Source: Mesorhabditis belari (Eukaryota > Nematoda > Chromadorea > Rhabditida > Rhabditidae). Taken from it: a stretch of 64,000 nucleotides of DNA. Under the pieces are notes generated by a model. The model ran no database searches. It was not told where the DNA came from and was given only the letters and a program-made list of their open reading frames with translations. Of the stretch, positions 43,640 through 55,549 are shown piece by piece (the stretch's first letter is position 1; each line of letters opens with the position of its first letter). The stretch is taken from positions 496,001 through 560,000 of the forward strand of contig CAUEEP010000211.1 of the NCBI GenBank assembly GCA_958450365.1, written 5' to 3'. Position numbers and translations under genes: made by a program.

Positions 43640-43957
43640 AGTATTCCGAGTCGATCCTGAAAAGAGAATGGAAAATATTGAATAATATTAAATAATAGAG
43701 AATAATATTGAATAATATTCAATGAATACTCTAGTTTTATCATATTTTTCTCATATTCTCGAATTCGTTAGCAGTCTTGTCTCTTTTTGTACTTCATTCA
43801 ATTTTGTCAATTCAATTTTGTTCTTTCTTCATTTCCCTTGCGATTTCAAGTCGCTACCAATTGAGAAAATAGAATTCAATGCACTAGAAGGAGTGTGTTT
43901 ACATTTCTGAGCACAAAGTGCACGTTAAATAATCATTTTTTTCATATTTTCCTTTAC

Positions 43958-44038
43958 CACCATCGATCGTAGATCATCTTTTTGTCTCTTTTCGCTCAAA
44001 TTCATCAACGAAATTGCAAATTCTACATCGATTTTTCT
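43958..44038 (-). CDS. Candidate coding exon, unidentified (upstream of itr-1)
   Basis: A 27-codon stretch between a TTCAG acceptor and a GTAAAG donor, open in only one frame: RKIDVEFAISL, then MNLSEKRQKDDLRSMV. It is phase 0 on both sides and joins exon 46999-47071. Composition looks like an amphipathic helix. I do not recognise it. It may belong to an upstream gene or a longer itr-1 transcript, or it may be a chance open stretch. Confidence 0.4.
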
Positions 44039-44334
44039 CTGAATTCTAATTTTGAAATCAATTTTATCAGAAATAGAAGCTTCTAGATAAAGAAAATCAT
44101 GTTTAAATGGAAATTTTCTTTAAAATTTGAATTTTATAAAGAAATTTTTAAACTTTTCAACAAAGCTGTCAAAAAGTTGAGACGGGTGAAGGGAAAAATG
44201 ACAAATAGAGAACGGGAAATCCTTGGAAATCTTTGGGAAAAGGTTTAAAATTCAAGAATTTACCTACTAGCCTAAATCTGGAAAACAAGTTGTTTGTTTT
44301 TTTTCAAAAAGAACATCGAATTCTTGCGCTGGAA

Positions 44335-44840
44335 TCGGGGATTTTGAATGAGTGGCTCGCTTTGATGGGTCATAACTTTGTTTAGAGGACATATTATTGT
44401 TAACTTTTGATATCATTTTATAGAGGAGATTTGAGGCTTTCCAATGATACTAGATACAATCAGATTAAAAGAAATCGAGTCCTTTGAATTTTGAATTTTG
44501 AATTTTGAATGAGTGGCTCGCTTTGATCGGTTTCGCTTTGATGTGTGATAACTTTGTTTTGAAGAAATATTATTGTTAACTTTTGATATCATTTTATAGA
44601 GGAGATTTGAGGCTTTCGAATGATACTAGATACAATCAGATTGGAAGAAGCGAGTCCTTTGAATTTTGAATTTTGAATTTTGAATGAGTGGCTCGCTTTG
44701 ATGGGTGATAACTTTGTTTAGAGGAAATATTATTGTTAACTTTTGATATCATTTTATAGAGGAGATTTGAGGCTTTCGAATGATACTAGATACAGTCAGA
44801 TTAAAGGGATACAGTCAGATTAAAAGAATCGAGTCCTATT
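44335..44840. repeat. Three tandem copies of a ~180-bp unit
   Basis: Units share GAGTGGCTCGCTTTGATGGG, AACTTTGTTTAGAGGA and GAGGAGATTTGAGGCTTTC. Copies start near 44348, 44510 and 44682. No coding frame. Confidence 0.85.
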
Positions 44841-45254
44841 AAAATCCGACACTTTTTGGATCGGTGTCGTTTGGTTTTGAGTTTGTTTTTGATTTCCACT
44901 GGACTCGATTAACCAATCGAATTGTTTTCGGTATTGCTTGAAAGCTTAAAATATAGAAAATAGAAGAATAGAATAGAATGGAATAGAATAGAATAGAATA
45001 GAAAAATTAGATATATAACCATCTCTAGATAAAGTTAATGAGTTTTAAAGCGAGATAACTTGTTCAAAAAACGGAAAAGAGTTGCTGTTTTGCTTGAGAA
45101 TTGAATGCTGAATCGAAAATACATAAAAAATATCCAATGATAACTCTTTTTGTTGCTTATTCGTTCAAAATTTTGACACCTTTTTTTAAAAAATCAATTT
45201 GGAAACGGGGAAAAAGAAGAATTGAACACAGAGAAAAGCCGACAATAAATATTT

Positions 45255-45770
45255 GACACATTTTATTGGAAAAGGGGAACTTGGGAGAATAATGGAATAT
45301 CGATAAAGTTGGGAGAAGTTGGAAGAAGTTGTTTAGAGAATTGTTTGATAGTGAGCAAGCTTTCGAACTTTATAACTTTATAACTTTATAAGTAGTTATT
45401 GGAAAAGGGGAACTTGAGAGAATAATGGAATATTGATGAAGTTGGGAGAAGTTCTTTAGACAATTGTTTGATAGTGAGCAAGCTTTCGAACTTTATAACT
45501 TTATAAGTAGTTATTGGAAAAGAGGAACTTGAGAGAATAATGGAATATCGATAAAGTTGGGGGAAGTTCTTTAGACAATTGTTTGATAGTCAGCAAGCTT
45601 TTGAACTTTATAACTTTATAACTTTATAAGTAGTTATTGGAAAAGGGGAACTTGAGAGAATAATGGAATATCGATAAAGTTGGGGGAAGTTCTTTAGACA
45701 ATTGTTTGATAGTCAGCAAGCTTTTGAACTTTATAACTTTATAACTTTATAACTTTATAACTTTCTAAGT
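45255..45770. repeat. Four tandem copies of a ~125-bp unit
   Basis: Units share TATTGGAAAAGGGGAACTTG, GAATAATGGAATATCGATAA and AGCAAGCTTTCGAACTTTAT, each ending in a variable number of ATAACTTT steps. The number of ATAACTTT steps differs between copies. Confidence 0.87.
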
Positions 45771-46438
45771 TAAAGCTTTAAATGCTAGCAATTTCCACTG
45801 TTCAAGTGAGAAACTTTGTGCAATTTGTGCTCTGAAAAAAATCCACTCTTTCTGGCGCACTTAGGGAAAACTATGAGCACAGAATCACAGCAGAGCGCAG
45901 CACAGAGCAGAGCAGAGCACAGAGCACAGCATCTAAGAGCACAGCATCTAAGGGCACAGAATACAAGAGTTTGCTCCACCAGATAGGATATGTTTGCAAA
46001 AAAATAGAGCACAAAGAACAAGGTTGCTGCTAAAGAAGCTTTAATATTTACGTGTCTCTCCTTTTTTTCACCTCAAATCAATCGATTCTCAATCTTTCCA
46101 AGCGGCTTATGATTTTTTTTCAAAAGAGAATCTTTGCATTGAATTCTTTTTCTTTTTCTTTAAATCCTAAGCCTCTTTTTTTTGATGTGAAAGGGAGGAA
46201 AAAAGAGGAGAGAAAGATGATAAGATACTACTGCAAACAATATTCTTTTCATGTAAAAGAAAGAAAGAAAAGAATTCGATTCAACATCCCAAGAAAATAA
46301 TATAGAATGAAACCGCACGCAAAGTGAGACATAAAATAGAAAAACTGAACTTTAAACTGATCTAAACGTAAAGCATTAAGAAAAAGAATTATTGAAAATC
46401 GGCGAAAATCGACAAAAATCAACGAAAATCGACTTTTC

Positions 46439-46780
46439 TTTAACCACTTTTCAATCACTTTTTTCTAAGCGCTGATTAATGCTTAAGATATGTGCTATAT
46501 CTCAAAAAATCACCCATTTTCTGGACTTTAATTTGATACCTAAATGCGCAGAAGCAAATGTCTGTGCGTCGAGATATGAGCGGTTCTTTGTGTGTAAAGT
46601 AGCAAAAAAAAGCCGATTTTCCCCACTTTTCAATCACTTTTTTCTAAGCGCTGATTAATGCTTAAGATATGTGTTATATCTCAAAAAATCACCCATTTTC
46701 TCTACTTTAATTTGATACCTAAGCGCGCCGAAACTAAAGTACTAATGTCGAGATATGAGGGTTTGTTTAAGAGTAAGCTT
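46439..46780. repeat. Two tandem copies of a ~184-bp unit
   Basis: CCACTTTTCAATCACTTTTT and GCGCTGATTAATGCTTAAGA occur at 46441 and 46625, followed by similar sequence with TTTAATTTGATACCTAA. Confidence 0.83.
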
Positions 46781-46998
46781 CGACGCTTCTATAGAGGCTT
46801 TTCGTTTTGTACGGTAAATTTATGCATTATCATTGATTTAATTATTATTTAATTATTATGATTTAAGCAAACTTTTGAATCGATTTGAAAAGATTTGAAA
46901 TTTTATGAATTACTCAAATACGAGACAAGACTGCTAAGCGATTTGTAGATTGTCGACACGTTTGTTTTGTCTTTTTTTTGTCTAAACCATTCTCTCAC

Positions 46999-47071
46999 CT
47001 GATCAATTTTCGCTTTTCTTTCTTCAGAGGAAACGATCAGAGAAAATAATTTTCCGAAAGCATTCGCAAAT
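46999..47071 (-). CDS. Candidate coding exon, unidentified
   Basis: Acceptor TTTTCAG and donor GTGAGA flank a segment open in only one frame: FANAFGKLFSLIVSS then EERKAKIDQ. It enters in phase 2 and leaves in phase 0, matching the exons on either side. The short helix pattern weakly recalls BAR-type or other coiled proteins, but I make no assignment. Confidence 0.4.
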
Positions 47072-47302
47072 CTGAAAATATGATGTTTACAATGATTAAA
47101 AATAAAGAAAGAAAAGAAAGAAAGAAAGAAAAGAAAGAAAAGAAAGGAAAAAAAGAAAGAAAAGAAAATAAAGAAAAGATTTTTATAAAAATTTTGATAT
47201 AAATATGATTGATTGAGGATATAAAAGGTGAAGAAAATTGGAAAATTTCGTAAAAAAAAAAAGCTGTTGAATCGATAGAGAAATAAAATGAAATCAATTT
47301 TA

Positions 47303-48383
47303 TTAGGTGTGTGAAAAAGTAATCCACGTTTTTAACGTTTAAATATAAAAGACCATAAGTTTCGTTAAAATAATTTTTATTCAACGAAGTAATCACCATT
47401 CGAAAGAATAACCTTTTTGCCAACGTTCTACAAGTAAAGACATTCCCCGATAATAAAAATCTTGATCCTTAGAGGCGAAGAAAAGATCAACCTCGATTTT
47501 GACAACTTCTTCGGAATTGAACCGTTTATTGGCCAAAAAGTTAGACAGAGACAAAAATAAATATTGGGTTGATGCATAATTATCCGGACTTCTTTTTGCG
47601 TGCTTGTATCTTTTTTGTTTTGAAAGCTTTTTGACTATTTCTTTTTTTAAAATATTCGTTATTCTTTAGTGAACAAAATGCGTGTCGACAATCATATCCA
47701 TCTTCGCCATATCATGCTCTACCACTTCGAAAAGGGATGGTCTGCCGCAGAGTCGTTTCGCGATCTCAAAGAACTGGAGAAGCCCCAACGGACTACCACG
47801 TCAATCGATCGCTCAAAAATTGGCAAACAAATAAGATCTACAACGATTTGGATGACTTGATAGATGATGTTAAAGCGTGGATTGCCTCCAAAGATCGTTT
47901 ATTCTTCGCTCGTGGAATCGATCGTCTTCCAAGCAAATGGCAATCAGTTATTGATGTAGGCGGTGAATATGCTCCAGAATAATCAATTAAACATATTTTT
48001 CTAACTATTTATGTTATTTTTTGTTAAATAAAATCATTTATAAAAGAAGTCCGGATAATTATGCATCAACCCAATAATAATCAAATGGAGAAAGGTCTGG
48101 ACTATAAGGTGGATTTGATAAAACCTCCCATCCAATACTCTGGATTTTTTTGTCGAGTCTGTAAAGAGATATGTGATCGCGCGTTATCGTTCATGCGGTA
48201 TCCATTTGTCCAACTTTTTGATAAAATTCATGGCATTCAAGCGTTTCCTTACGGTTGATCCATCACAATTTAATGTAAGGCCTATTTCTGAAGAGGTTGA
48301 ACGAGGGTTTTTCGAGAAGACAGCGTCTTATTTGGTCATCAGATAAAAATAAAAAAACGTGGATTACTTTTTCACACACCTAA
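47303..48383. mobile_element. Mariner derivative (minus-strand transposase remnants)
   Basis: Ends TTAGGTGTGTGAAAAAGTAA and TTACTTTTTCACACACCTAA. Minus-strand frames keep mariner C-terminal motifs (KDQDFYYRGMSLLVERWQKG near 47400-47500) and a mid-section (around 48110-48280), split by a second mariner inserted at 47564-48074. Confidence 0.85.
47564..48074 (+). mobile_element. Internally deleted mariner nested in another mariner
   Basis: Ends TTGGGTTGATGCATAATTAT and ATAATTATGCATCAACCCAA. The plus strand encodes an N-terminal helix region (MRVDNHIHLRHIMLYHFEKG) fused by deletion to the C-terminus (about 47815-47982: DRLFFARGIDRLPSKWQSVI). The DDE/D catalytic core is missing, so it is non-autonomous. 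Confidence 0.88.
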
Positions 48384-48593
48384 TAGATATTATGGATATT
48401 ATTTATCCATAATATTTGGAATTTAAGGCATCAATTTTGGAAAGATCTGTGATAGAACTGATTTTTTTTTGTGTTTAAACGACCTCTAACACACTGCTTG
48501 AACCTAGAGAAAAAAAAAGAGATTTTCTAGCGTTAGAGCAATTGTAAAAGGATCAGCTTGAAAAAATGCTTCACTAAATGCAATTTTGATGAT

Positions 48594-48705
48594 TTTTTTG
48601 ATCGAATTTCTTTCTTTTCTTTCTTTTCTTTCTTTTCTTTCTTTCCTTTCTTTCTTTCCTTTCCTTTCTTTCCTTTTTTTCTTTCTTTTCTTTCTCCGCT
48701 TTTTC
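48594..48705. repeat. Polypyrimidine TTTC array
   Basis: TTTCTTTTCTTTC-type tract; similar tracts at 8140-8215, 37609-37665, 39880-39915 (AAAG), 47095-47170 (purine), 51545-51640 and 60798-60880. Confidence 0.88.
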
Positions 48706-48888
48706 CTCCACAAACTACTTTCTTCACAGATAAGTTGATCTCGAAAATTTCTTGACTAAAAAAAGTCTATTTTTGGGTGAGTTACGTAGTGGAAGAAAGA
48801 GGAAAATGAAGAAAAGGAAAAGCTGAGATTATATTTGACATATTGAAAAGAAATGGGTTTTAAAGGAGGAAAAATCGAATTCACTCAC

Positions 48889-48940
48889 TGATAACTGGAA
48901 AATGTGGAGAAAATGAGTGAGTCGATGGGCAAGGGGAATC
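48889..48940 (-). CDS. Candidate coding exon, unidentified
   Basis: A 52-nt segment between TTTTCTAG and a strong A|GTGAGT donor. Read so that it ends in phase 2 it gives FPLPIDSLIFSTFSSYQ, which joins the next candidate exon at 46999-47071 without a stop. Upstream exons were not found, and no start codon was identified. Confidence 0.33.
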
Positions 48941-49159
48941 CTAGAAAACAAAAACATGAAAATGGTGAAAATGAGGGGAATTTGTATTGCAATCAACTTT
49001 ACATGAAAATATCATCCAAATAACGCTAAAGTTTTGTGAATGAACCATATTAATTGTGATTCAAGAGTATTTGACTGTTTAAATGATCGGAATCCCGTAT
49101 GAAAAATCATCAAGCAAAGTATAATAGATGAATTAACAGTTGGCTGTATACTTGCGACG

Positions 49160-50250
49160 TTTTTCCGAGAAAAATCTTTGGTTGGCGCTTTAAAGCGTGG
49201 TAAAACTACCGTACTCTTTCCCAATTTGCAGAAAAGCGCGCAATTTGGGGGTGGGACAAATGCGATCTTTTTTTTGCGCACCTGGACATTTGCGCACTTT
49301 TTTTTTGCTGGAAAAGGCCTTAGGAAAGGTCGTAGAGCTTCAAAAATGTTTTCATATAAGGGAATCGTATGCGTAGATTCCGAATTTCGACAAATCAGAC
49401 CTCGCTGACACGTCAAATTTGGGCTAAAAGGCAAAAACTGCGGAAAAGCGTTAAGTTGCGTAGTTTTTGCCTTAGCCCAAATTTGACGTGTCAGCGAGGT
49501 CTGATTTGTCGAAATTCGGAATCTACGCATACGATTCCCTTATATAAAAATATTTTTGAAGCTCTACGACCTTTCCTATGGCCTTTTCCAGCAAAAAAAA
49601 AGGTCGCATTTGTCCCACCCCCCGCAATTTCATTCTTTTTGCGTACTTCTGAGGGTAGGCTAATTTCCGCAATTTTTTTTGCGCAACTCACCATAACTTT
49701 CTTCTAAGTGGACCAATCTTTATGATTTTGGTGTCATTTTGTAGATCTCAATAAGTGCAACAAAATGACACCAAAATCATAAAGATTGGTCCACTTAGAA
49801 GAAAGTTATGGTGAGTTGCGCAAAAAAAAAACACCCCCGAAATTAGCCTACACCGAAAAGCGCGCAATTTCATTCTTTTTGCATCTTTCTGCACTTGTTA
49901 TTTTGTGGAACTGCGTTTGTAAGAACGTTTTAAATTGCGCTTTTTGTGGATAATATGCCATTTGCAAAGTTTTTCCGTTTTGAATTTAACGTTTCTTTTT
50001 GCAAACTTTTTCCACAAAGTTGTTTCATGTTTCATTCTTTTTGCGTATTTCTCATGTGATTTTCTTCATATTCTTTATGATTGATCATAAAGAATCTGAA
50101 GAAAATCAAATGAGAAAAAAGCAAAAATAATGTAATGAAATGAGGAACAAGAATGAAATGAGCGCTTTCTTTTAACATCTCCAAATTAGGCGGGGGGTAC
50201 GGTAGTTTTACCACGCTTTAAAGCGCCAACTGATGATTTTCTCGGAAAAA
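49160..50250. mobile_element. Compound hairpin element
   Basis: Terminal arms GGCGCTTTAAAGCGTGGTAA (49181) and TTACCACGCTTTAAAGCGCC (50209) are inverse. It contains the GGGACAAATGCGA-family element (49250-49620), a hairpin with CACCATAACTTTCTTCTAAG and its inverse (49690-49815), and another around 50050-50100. No genes. Confidence 0.8.
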
Positions 50251-50511
50251 GATCTCAATTGTGAAATTGAAAAGATAAAGGATTTAAAATCGGAATGAAA
50301 TAAAATGAAACAAAGTTTAGTCTATTTTTCTATCATTTTTCTTCAATCCAAATGCTTTAAGCCGTTAGGGTTAGAGTGTGTTCCTTGCAGACAACGCGTT
50401 TTCTAAAAAGCGCGCGCCAAGGATAAGCTACCGTAACCCTATGCTTTGCATCAGCAAATTTTTCAAAATGCAAATGTACATTAAAATCTTGCGCTCTTTT
50501 TTTCTATTACT

Positions 50512-50780
50512 CTTTCCTTAACTCTATTACTCTTCCCTTAACTCTATTACTCTTTCCTTGACTCTATTACTCTTCCCTTAACTCTATTACTCTTCCCTTA
50601 ACTCTATTACTCTTTCCTTAACTCTATTACTCTTTCCTTAACTCTATTACTCTTTCCTTAACTCTATTACTCTTCCCTTAACTCTATTACTCTTCCCTTA
50701 ACTCTATTACTCTTTCCTTAACTCTATTACTCTTTCCTTAACTCTATTACTCTTTCCTTAACTCTATTACTCTTTCGCTA
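50512..50780. repeat. 20-bp minisatellite
   Basis: About fourteen copies of TTAACTCTATTACTCTTTCC with a T/C variant. Confidence 0.94.
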
Positions 50781-51937
50781 AAACTTAAAAATTTTTAAAT
50801 GCTATGTAAAATTAAAGAAAACATTTAAAACGGAAAAAGTTAATAAACACTATTAAAAAATTATATTATTTACGAATTTACCAGGCCTATTGTCTACATT
50901 TGCACTAGAACCATTCCAAAAAAAAAAATTCCACGCCCTAAAAACCTAAATCCTTAAATAAAACCATCCATTACTATATTTTAAGAAAAGTTTGCAACGT
51001 TTTTTCGCGCGACCTTTATAGCTTTGCTTAAAAAGCGCACCGTTTAGAAAACGCGTTGTCGGAAGTTTGTCGGATCAATTGTCTGACAAAAAAGTTGTCA
51101 ATGAAAATTTGTCTGACAAATTGTCTGTCAACAAGGAGCACACTCTAGTTAGGGTTACTTTTAAAATGATGTAAGCTTGAAATCGAGTACACTTTGAAAT
51201 AAGAATTTTGCAAATGCACCTCTTCTGGTGGACTTGATGCACGATTTGGTAGCACGCGATAAACAAGCGTTTTCCAGAAAGGGTGCATTTACAAAATTTG
51301 CCCACAAAAGTACACGGAAAAAGGAAAAGGAAAGGTATTGTTCGTGAATTGGGAAATAATGTTTACAAGTTCAAAAAGAGTTAACCGATTTCAAGGGAAT
51401 CCAATCTTCTTTTCTCCTTTTCTTTTCATCAATTCACTTCATTTTGTCGTTTTCTCTCTAAAAAACGGGCTTATCACGCCTTTTTTTGTGAAAAAAAGGA
51501 AAGAGGAAAAAGAAAAGAAAACCATCAAAAAGATGAAAAGAAATTTGGGGAAAAGAAAGGAAAAGAAAGGAAAAGAAAGGAAAAGAAAGGAAAAGAAAGG
51601 AAAAGAAAGGAAAAGAAAGGAAAAGAAAAGAAAGGAAAATAAGAAGATTGATCAAAAATGACAAAAGACAAGAAAATTCAATTGATTTCTTTGTTTTTTC
51701 TCGAAAAAATCAACGAGTTTTGTGAATTTGAAGCTGAATTTTTGTTTTTATTGATTTATTGATTCAGAGATCAATAAATTCAGCTTTAAACGAAAAACTC
51801 TAAAAGAAAAAGTAGTGTTTGCGGTGGATTTTGTGTTCAAATTTGTAAATCGACACTTTTTTCGTGCATTGAATCGACATTGAATTCCTCATTTTCTTCG
51901 AAAAACGATTGTTATCACGAGAGAAATATATATATGT

Positions 51938-52436
51938 TGTGTCCGATTTAGATTTCCGTCCGATTTAGATTGAATCTAAATCGGACGTCCGATTTAGATT
52001 GAACTTATCGCGGACGTCCGATTTAGATTACAGTCTATATCGGACGTCCGATTTAGACTCAATCTAAATAGGACGTCTTATATAGATTAAACAATAATAT
52101 AAACATGTTTAATATATGTTCTTAAGCGTTTTCTGTAGTTTTCTGCATTTTTCAAAGGTCTGTTACTGTCTTTTTCTGAAAAGAAAACCCAACTATGAAA
52201 TAATCAATAAAAGACCTTTGAAAATGCAGAAAACTACAGAAAACGCTTAAGAACATATACTAAACATGTTTATATTATTGTTCAATCTATATAAGACGTT
52301 CGATTTAGATTGAGTCGTCCGATATAGACTGTAATCTAAATCGGACGTCCGCGATAAGTTCAATCTAAATCGGACGTCCGATTTAGATTCAATCTAAATC
52401 GGACGGAAATCTAAATCGGACACAACATATATATAG
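51938..52436. repeat. Near-perfect 500-bp palindrome built from CGTCCGATTTAGATT units
   Basis: The left arm starts TGTTGTGTCCGATTTAGATT and the right arm ends AATCTAAATCGGACACAACA. Arms are about 245 bp with a small loop (about 52160-52200). Within each arm the string TCCGATTTAGATTGAATCTA recurs. The centre of each arm carries AAACATGTTTA and GTAGTTTTCTGCATTTTC. Confidence 0.85.
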
Positions 52437-52797
52437 ATACTTTATTCAGGATCTGAAATAAAGTGCGCTAGATTTAAGATTAAAACACATGAATTTATAC
52501 ACATAAATTCATGTGTTCTTTAGATCTAGTGGCTCTTTGCCGTAAGTAATTGGCTTATTGATTTCAGTATGTATTGTATGATTAAGTATCACTGTGCATT
52601 TCTCTATGATTTCTTTCACTTTATCGTTTGAATAAAGTATTATTATAACACGAAAAGGCCGATAAAAAGAAACACGCATTGAATTGAAATGGAGAATTCA
52701 ATGCACCAGAAGGGTTTTATTTTCAAAATTTAAGCATAAAAGCACGTCAAAACTGTAAAAAAGAGTGAATTTTTCACGCCTATTATTATGTTTTATT

Positions 52798-54100
52798 TGT
52801 TATTGACACAGGGAAATATTTATTTTGAAGAGAGTATCGATAGGAAAAAATGGAAAAAGAGAATGGATTAAGAGAAAAGAGATCATGATAGATATTTGAG
52901 AGGAAAAAGAAGAAACATCGATCAGAAAATCGGCTGAATAGGAGGGGGAAAAAGGTGAATTCTCTAATAAAGTGTGGTGCAAAACCATGCGCCACCCCCT
53001 AAATTTCAATTTTTCTGCGGCTCCCGTGCCAGTGACAAAAAAACTGAAAACGTAGTTAGATTCAGGACCAAAAATAAGCCTTAAACCCCAAAAATCGTCG
53101 ACATAGCATGATTAGGGAGAATGTAACAGCATTTGTTTGTAACAGCGTCGACATAGCATTTGTTATTGATATTAGGAAATATTTATTTTGAAGAGAGTAT
53201 CGATATGAAAAAATGGAAAAAGAGAATGGATTAAGAGAAAAGAGATCAATATAATAGGTTGATGCATAAGTCTTTTCGTTTTTTCGTACTTCTGTTTAAA
53301 AAGTAACAAATTCACGAATTAATCTATAGTTTGCTCTATAAAAAAAGTGTTTTTTTTGTTCAATTTGCATCTTTTTAAATGAATTTCGGTTCACTTTGAA
53401 GCAAATTCGAGAGTGAAAAACGCCTTTTTCGTAAAAATCTATAAAAAACTCTACGGAAAAATTGGCTGAATGAATTTCTCTGAAATTTTGGCCAAATATC
53501 AAACGTTTTTTCTCTCTATCTTTTATCTATTGACACGAAGATAGGTTTTCTTTAGCTAAGGTGTCTAAACCGCTCAGGCTCAGGCTCAGGCTCAGGCTTA
53601 GGCTGAGGCTTAGCCTGAGCCTGAGCCTGAGCCTGAGCCTAAACCGCATCATCGAGTTAGCCCTTTTTGACTACCCGACTTCATACTCTCAAGAAAATCC
53701 AGGCATTAAATATTTTTAAACCCGTTTTAATGTTATTTTGCAGAAAAATAATTGCTTTTTCTAATGAAATCAACCGTAGTTTAATTCGTGCATTTGTTGG
53801 CTTGAAACGGCAGACGAAAAGGAACAAAATCGACATCTGATCGATGTTTCTTCTTTTTCCTCTCAAATATCTATTAGGTTGATGCATAAGTGTTTATGCA
53901 TCAACCTAATAGATATTTGAGAGGAAAAAGAAGAAACGTCGATCAGAAAATCGGCTGAATAGGAGGGGGAAAATGGTGAATTCTCTAATACAGTGTGGTG
54001 CAAAACCATACGCCACCCCCTTAAATCAATATAGATATTTGAGAGGAAAAAGAAGAAACATCGATCGGGAAAAAGGAGAAAATCGGATGAATTTGGAGGG
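52798..54100. repeat. Segmental duplications around the 53.3-kb mariner
   Basis: Sequence at 52798-52895 (GGAAATATTTATTTTGAAGA, GAATGGATTAAGAGAAAAGA) recurs at 53158-53253. Sequence at 52890-52998 (AAAATCGGCTGAATAGGAGG, GTGGTGCAAAACCATGCGCC) recurs at 53916-54024, and its first part again at 54028-54100. Confidence 0.85.
53255..53914. mobile_element. Mariner-type MITE ending in an abutting palindrome
   Basis: Left end TAGGTTGATGCATAAGTCTT. Near 53876-53913 the ends TTAGGTTGATGCATAAG and TTTATGCATCAACCTAA stand only two bases apart. Inner sequence resembles copies at 1380-1600, 38530-38800 and 41530-41950 (GCCAATTTCT-type strings). No transposase frame. Confidence 0.75.
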
Positions 54101-54601
54101 AAAGTATGTTATAGCCAAAAAAAAAAGCTCAAAATGGATTTCTCTATGATTCTAAAGCAGGCGAAAGCTGTGATTACAGAAAGATGATCGCAGAAAAAAC
54201 TAATTTTACGATGAAAATGGCAATACAAGGGAAAATTGAAGGGAAAGCTGGCTTTTTTTGAATTTTAATTCATTGAAAAGGATTGATCACAAAAATTCCG
54301 GGAATTTATATAAAATAGAAGACGTTTTATTGCCTTTTTCTTCCGAAACTTTTCCCCAAATCCCATTTTTTTCTCTCTTTTCTTTTCGGAAAGTGAAAAA
54401 AAGATGAAGAAGAACCAAATAGAATATTTGCGTAACGGATATTTCGACAACCAACGATGCACACACACACACAAATTCTTTTCATTGATTCTTTTTTCTA
54501 TCTTTTTTATGTGGAAATGGCATGAAAGAAGAATTTTTGACTTTCCATCGATTCATCGATTCGGAAATTTGGATAGGAGTTGATATTTTGAAGATTTGAA
54601 A

Positions 54602-54823
54602 TACCGTATTTTCTCTAATAGTAGTGCATCCGGAGCGTTGCCTAAATTCCTCGAAATCTCGAGAACCGCTTATCAGAACCTATCGATGTGGGGTCGGAAA
54701 ATGTAGCTGACAATGAGATCTTGTGGGGGATTTGAGGGTTGAGCTTTTGTGAAAACTTAGAAACTGTTAAATAGTCATCAACTCGGCTCGCCCGGGTGCA
54801 CTACTATTAGAGAAAATACGGTA
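54602..54823. mobile_element. MITE, TACCGTATTTTCTCTAATA family
   Basis: A complete copy in inverse orientation relative to the others, ends TACCGTATTTTCTCTAATAG and ATTAGAGAAAATACGGTA. Confidence 0.87.
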
Positions 54824-55549
54824 TTCTGAATCGAAATGGATCTTTACTCTAAAGTATACCGTAGCTATCGTAAACCAGTCTAATACAACTACGATAGAAT
54901 TCTTAGGTTACTGTAGAATCGATTAGCGTAGTTCTTTTTTGTGTTTAAGTTGATCAAAAAGCTCAAAAACCGTAAAACTTCTCGATGTTGGTTGGAAAGA
55001 TATAAAATAATCTAGCTGAAATCTAGCTGATAGAATCTAGGCTGAAATTCCGTATTGAGCTAATGAAGAAACAAATTAATAAACTTCAGCTAATTAACTG
55101 AATACTTTGAATAAAAATATTCAATAGACAGTAGGTAAAGAAAACAAAGTTTGTTAGAAGATAGAAGGAAATGTTTTTGCAATCAATTGTTGATGCAGTC
55201 AATTATTGATGCAATCAAGCTTTGATGCGATCAATTGTTCAGTTTAAAAAAATACCGACTGGGGCTACCAGTGGTGAATTTATCGCATACACGAAATATA
55301 TCAATCACAATACAACGACACACACAATACTAGGCTATATCTTAACCTAACCCACGTCATGACAGACGGCTCCCTAACCCTAAGCTCAATGGGGAACTAA
55401 ATAGCTTTTTTGGTGGTGAAGGGAAGATGACGATAAAGGAGTGGCTTGTCACTTTAAAGAACTGGGGCCACAACCACCAGACTGCCCTCCAGAAAACCTC
55501 TCAACCCGAAGGGAAAGGAAATCCGAAGGGGGTGACCATGTCGCATGTG
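54824..55549. other. No gene recognised
   Basis: AT-rich DNA with short TTACTGTA-like strings. 55380-55540 contains a GC-richer stretch (GGGGCCACAACCACCAGACT) leading into the tRNA-like locus at 55550; it may be the body of a tRNA-derived element. Confidence 0.4.

Noticed and set aside
47669..47982. Intact mariner transposase gene
   Set aside because: N- and C-terminal parts are in different frames and the catalytic middle is deleted.
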